From: an uncultured Prevotellaceae bacterium
Lineage (GTDB): Bacteria; Bacteroidota; Bacteroidia; Bacteroidales; Muribaculaceae
Direction: 5' to 3'
Assembly (NCBI GenBank): GCA_937896015.1
Contig: CALBLR010000342.1
Span: forward strand, 1 to 9,426
Length of the DNA stretch: 9,426 nt
In this document: positions 6,269-9,426 of the stretch, piece after piece
How positions within the stretch are numbered: position 1 is the first letter of the stretch
How the letters are laid out: every line of letters begins with the position of its first letter
The notes under the pieces: model-generated
Database searches by the model: none
Seen by the model: only the letters and a program-made list of their open reading frames with translations
Told to the model about the DNA's origin: nothing
Made by a program: the position numbers and the translations under genes

Positions 6269-7303
6269 ATGAAAGGAAAAATTTTAGTCACTGGCGGAAC
6301 GGGTTTCATTGGTTCGCACACCACTGTGGAGCTGCTCAACGCAGGCTATGAAGTGGTGATTATCGACAATTTGTCAAACAGCAACCGCGACGTGCTCGAC
6401 GGCATTGAGCGCATCACTGGCAAGCGGCCCGTGTTTGTGGAAGGCGATTGCTGCTGTATGGCCACTCTTGAAAAACTGTTTGAAGACAACCCCGGCATAA
6501 ATGGTATCATCGACTTCGCGGCGAGCAAGGCCGTGGGCGAGTCGGTGCACAAGCCCATACTGTATTACCGCAACAATCTGAACATACTGCTCAACCTGCT
6601 CGACCTCATGCCGCGCTATGGCGTTAAGGGATTCGTGTTCTCATCGTCGTGCACCGTCTATGGCGAGCCCGACGTGAACCCCATCACCGAGGCTGCGCCC
6701 ACCAAGAAGGCCACTTCGCCCTATGGCGCCACCAAGCAGATTTCAGAAGACATTATCCGCGATGTAATAGCCTCGGGCGCGCCCATCAAGGCCATCCTGC
6801 TGCGCTACTTCAACCCAATCGGCGCCCACCCGAGTGCCGAAATCGGCGAACTGCCCAATGGCGTGCCGCAAAACCTGGTGCCCTACATCACCCAGACGGC
6901 CATCGGCATACGTAAAGAGCTTAGCGTGTTTGGCAACGACTACGACACCCCCGACGGTTCGTGCATACGCGACTTCATCAACATTGTGGACCTGGCAAAG
7001 GCCCACGTCAAGGCCCTTGAACGCATGCTGGGCGGTGGCAGCGACGACAATCTGGAAGTGTTCAACATAGGCACAGGCGAAGGCGTGTCGGTGCTGCAGC
7101 TCATCGACGTGTTTCAAAAGGCCACAGGCATTAAGCTGCCCTACAAGATAGTTGGCCGCCGCGAGGGCGACATCACTAAGATTTGGGCCGACCCCACCAA
7201 GGCCAACACTGTGCTGGGCTGGAAGGCCCAAGTGTCGCTGGCCGACACCATGCTAAGCGCGTGGAACTGGCAGAAGAAGCTGCGTGAGCGCGGCGTGATG
7301 TAG
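6269..7303 (+). CDS. galE: UDP-glucose 4-epimerase
   Basis: A 344-residue extended short-chain dehydrogenase that interconverts UDP-glucose and UDP-galactose using tightly bound NAD, in the cytoplasm, for galactose use and for surface polysaccharide precursors. The NAD-binding GGTGFIG is at 9-15, and D33 in the IIDNLSNSNR segment should bind the adenosine ribose. FAASKAVGES is at 83-92. The catalytic set is S127 (in SSSCTVYG) and Y152/K156 (in SPYGATK). RYFNPIGAHP (179-188), CIRDFINIVDLAKAH (232-246) and FNIGTGEGVSV (265-275) confirm GalE rather than another epimerase. The ATG at 6269 puts the glycine-rich loop right at the N terminus, as in known GalE; in-frame upstream ATGs would add up to 88 unlikely residues. 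It stands alone, divergent from yicC, and ends in TAG before a strong terminator. A CysCysCys run at 61-63 is unusual. Confidence 0.95.
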   Translation: MKGKILVTGGTGFIGSHTTVELLNAGYEVVIIDNLSNSNRDVLDGIERITGKRPVFVEGDCCCMATLEKLFEDNPGINGIIDFAASKAVGESVHKPILYYRNNLNILLNLLDLMPRYGVKGFVFSSSCTVYGEPDVNPITEAAPTKKATSPYGATKQISEDIIRDVIASGAPIKAILLRYFNPIGAHPSAEIGELPNGVPQNLVPYITQTAIGIRKELSVFGNDYDTPDGSCIRDFINIVDLAKAHVKALERMLGGGSDDNLEVFNIGTGEGVSVLQLIDVFQKATGIKLPYKIVGRREGDITKIWADPTKANTVLGWKAQVSLADTMLSAWNWQKKLRERGVM

Positions 7304-7335
7304 AGAAACTTGCCGGGACTATATAGACTCACACG

Positions 7336-7372
7336 GGCGGAGTGCCACAAAATCAGGCACTCCGCCTTTTTT
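7336..7372 (+). terminator. Intrinsic terminator of galE
   Basis: Positions 7336-7346 and 7356-7366 form a perfect 11-bp GC-rich stem with a 9-nt loop, followed directly by six T residues (7367-7372). It starts 32 nt after the galE stop. This is a textbook Rho-independent terminator for rightward transcription and separates galE from lepA. Confidence 0.92.
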
Positions 7373-7395
7373 GCGCCCTTGTGCCGGCGCGCACA

Positions 7396-7427
7396 TTTGG
7401 CAGTTAGTGCGTAAAATCGTAAATTTG
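7396..7427 (+). promoter_or_regulatory. lepA promoter, Bacteroidota type
   Basis: A TTTG -33 box at 7396-7399 and a perfect TAnnTTTG -7 box (TAAATTTG) at 7420-7427 are separated by 20 nt, matching the promoter consensus of the Bacteroides primary sigma factor. The start would be near 7434, giving a leader of about 28 nt before the lepA ATG. It lies between the galE terminator and lepA, so lepA is probably transcribed from here on its own. Confidence 0.82.
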
Positions 7428-7462
7428 CAGAAACTAACATTTTCAGAACACTACACTCATCG

Positions 7463-9250
<1,788 letters not shown>

Positions 9251-9282
9251 CAGTCGCTACGCTCACCCCCATACACATGGAT

Positions 9283-9331
9283 AGCCTCCATCCACCCAGC
9301 ATACTGACTGCGGGTAGGGTGGAGGCTTTTT
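9283..9331 (+). terminator. Intrinsic terminator of lepA
   Basis: A long stem pairs 9283-9297 with 9312-9327. It has 15 pairs, including one G-T, interrupted by a single bulged base (9316), around a 14-nt loop. The right arm runs into TTTTT at 9327-9331. It begins 32 nt after the lepA stop and points rightward, a good Rho-independent terminator. Confidence 0.85.
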
Positions 9332-9350
9332 GCAAAGGAAAAATGAAAAA

Positions 9351-9374
9351 ACTTAGCAATTTTCTTTGCTAAGT
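9351..9374. repeat. 9-bp perfect inverted repeat overlapping a promoter -33 box
   Basis: ACTTAGCAA at 9351-9359 is mirrored by TTGCTAAGT at 9366-9374 with a 6-nt spacer (TTTTCT). The right arm shares three bases with the -33 TTTG box (9365-9368) of the promoter at the right edge, so it could be an operator. Read on the minus strand, the stem is followed by a T run (A run at 9346-9351 on the plus strand), so it could instead be a weak leftward terminator. The sequence shows the repeat; either role is inference. Confidence 0.6.
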
Positions 9375-9395
9375 CTGCCTTTTCCGCTACCTTTG
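9365..9395 (+). promoter_or_regulatory. Bacteroidota-type promoter for a gene beyond the right edge
   Basis: TTTG at 9365-9368 and TACCTTTG (full TAnnTTTG match) at 9388-9395 are spaced by 19 nt, a canonical arrangement. Transcription would start near 9402 and leave the window to the right; no start codon of the downstream gene is visible in the remaining bases. It follows the lepA terminator, so a new rightward unit begins here. Confidence 0.75.
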
Positions 9396-9426
9396 TACTG
9401 AGTAGGCTTTGGCCTCTGGCCCCAGG

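Noticed and set aside
5923..6339. A 138-codon minus-strand frame spanning the yicC-galE gap
   Set aside because: It overlaps the starts of both real genes in other frames, and its translation has irregular composition with no recognisable domain.
9401..9426. GC-rich self-complementary bases (GGCC, CTGG/CCAG) at the right edge as a leader hairpin or attenuator
   Set aside because: The window ends inside it, stems of four bases are too short to judge, and no downstream gene is visible.

Overview
The window looks like a chromosomal housekeeping segment from a member of the Bacteroidota, most likely order Bacteroidales. The evidence is threefold. The two best promoters (upstream of lepA and at the right edge) match the Bacteroides-type consensus, TTTG, a spacer of about 19-20 nt, then TAnnTTTG. 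None of the eight genes has a convincing Shine-Dalgarno sequence. The run yicC-gmk-nadD-DUF5063 is, from general knowledge, a familiar Bacteroidales gene order. Coding DNA is fairly GC-rich with C/G-rich third positions, while the intergenic DNA is AT-rich. I cannot assign family or genus.

Layout. Positions 1-188 are AT-rich and non-coding, with a possible promoter for a gene leaving the left edge. A strong hairpin lies at 189-223. From 255 to 5969 six genes run leftward with gaps of only 9-46 bp: yicC (RNase-like protein), gmk (guanylate kinase), nadD (NaMN adenylyltransferase), a DUF5063-type protein of unknown function, an M18 aminopeptidase and a phosphoglucomutase/phosphomannomutase. They look like one transcription unit read from about 6080 down to the hairpin near 200. 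A 299-bp intergenic region (5970-6268) separates yicC from the divergent galE (UDP-glucose 4-epimerase, 6269-7303), which ends at a textbook intrinsic terminator. lepA (EF4 translational GTPase, 7463-9250) has its own well-formed promoter and terminator. The last 176 bp hold that terminator, a 9-bp inverted repeat, and a second well-formed promoter firing out of the right edge.

How the genes fit together. The leftward unit joins nucleotide and cofactor supply (GMP to GDP, NAD precursor synthesis), RNA turnover (YicC), peptide salvage (M18) and hexose-phosphate interconversion. The mutase supplies glucose-1-phosphate, which feeds UDP-glucose, the substrate of the neighbouring but separately transcribed GalE. 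LepA acts on ribosomes.

I found no mobile element, CRISPR array, RNA gene, defence system or clear novel system. The points most worth a second look are the uncharacterised DUF5063 gene inside the core operon, the inverted repeat overlapping the -33 box of the right-edge promoter, the hairpin whose T-rich flank faces the wrong way, and the 299-bp divergent region.
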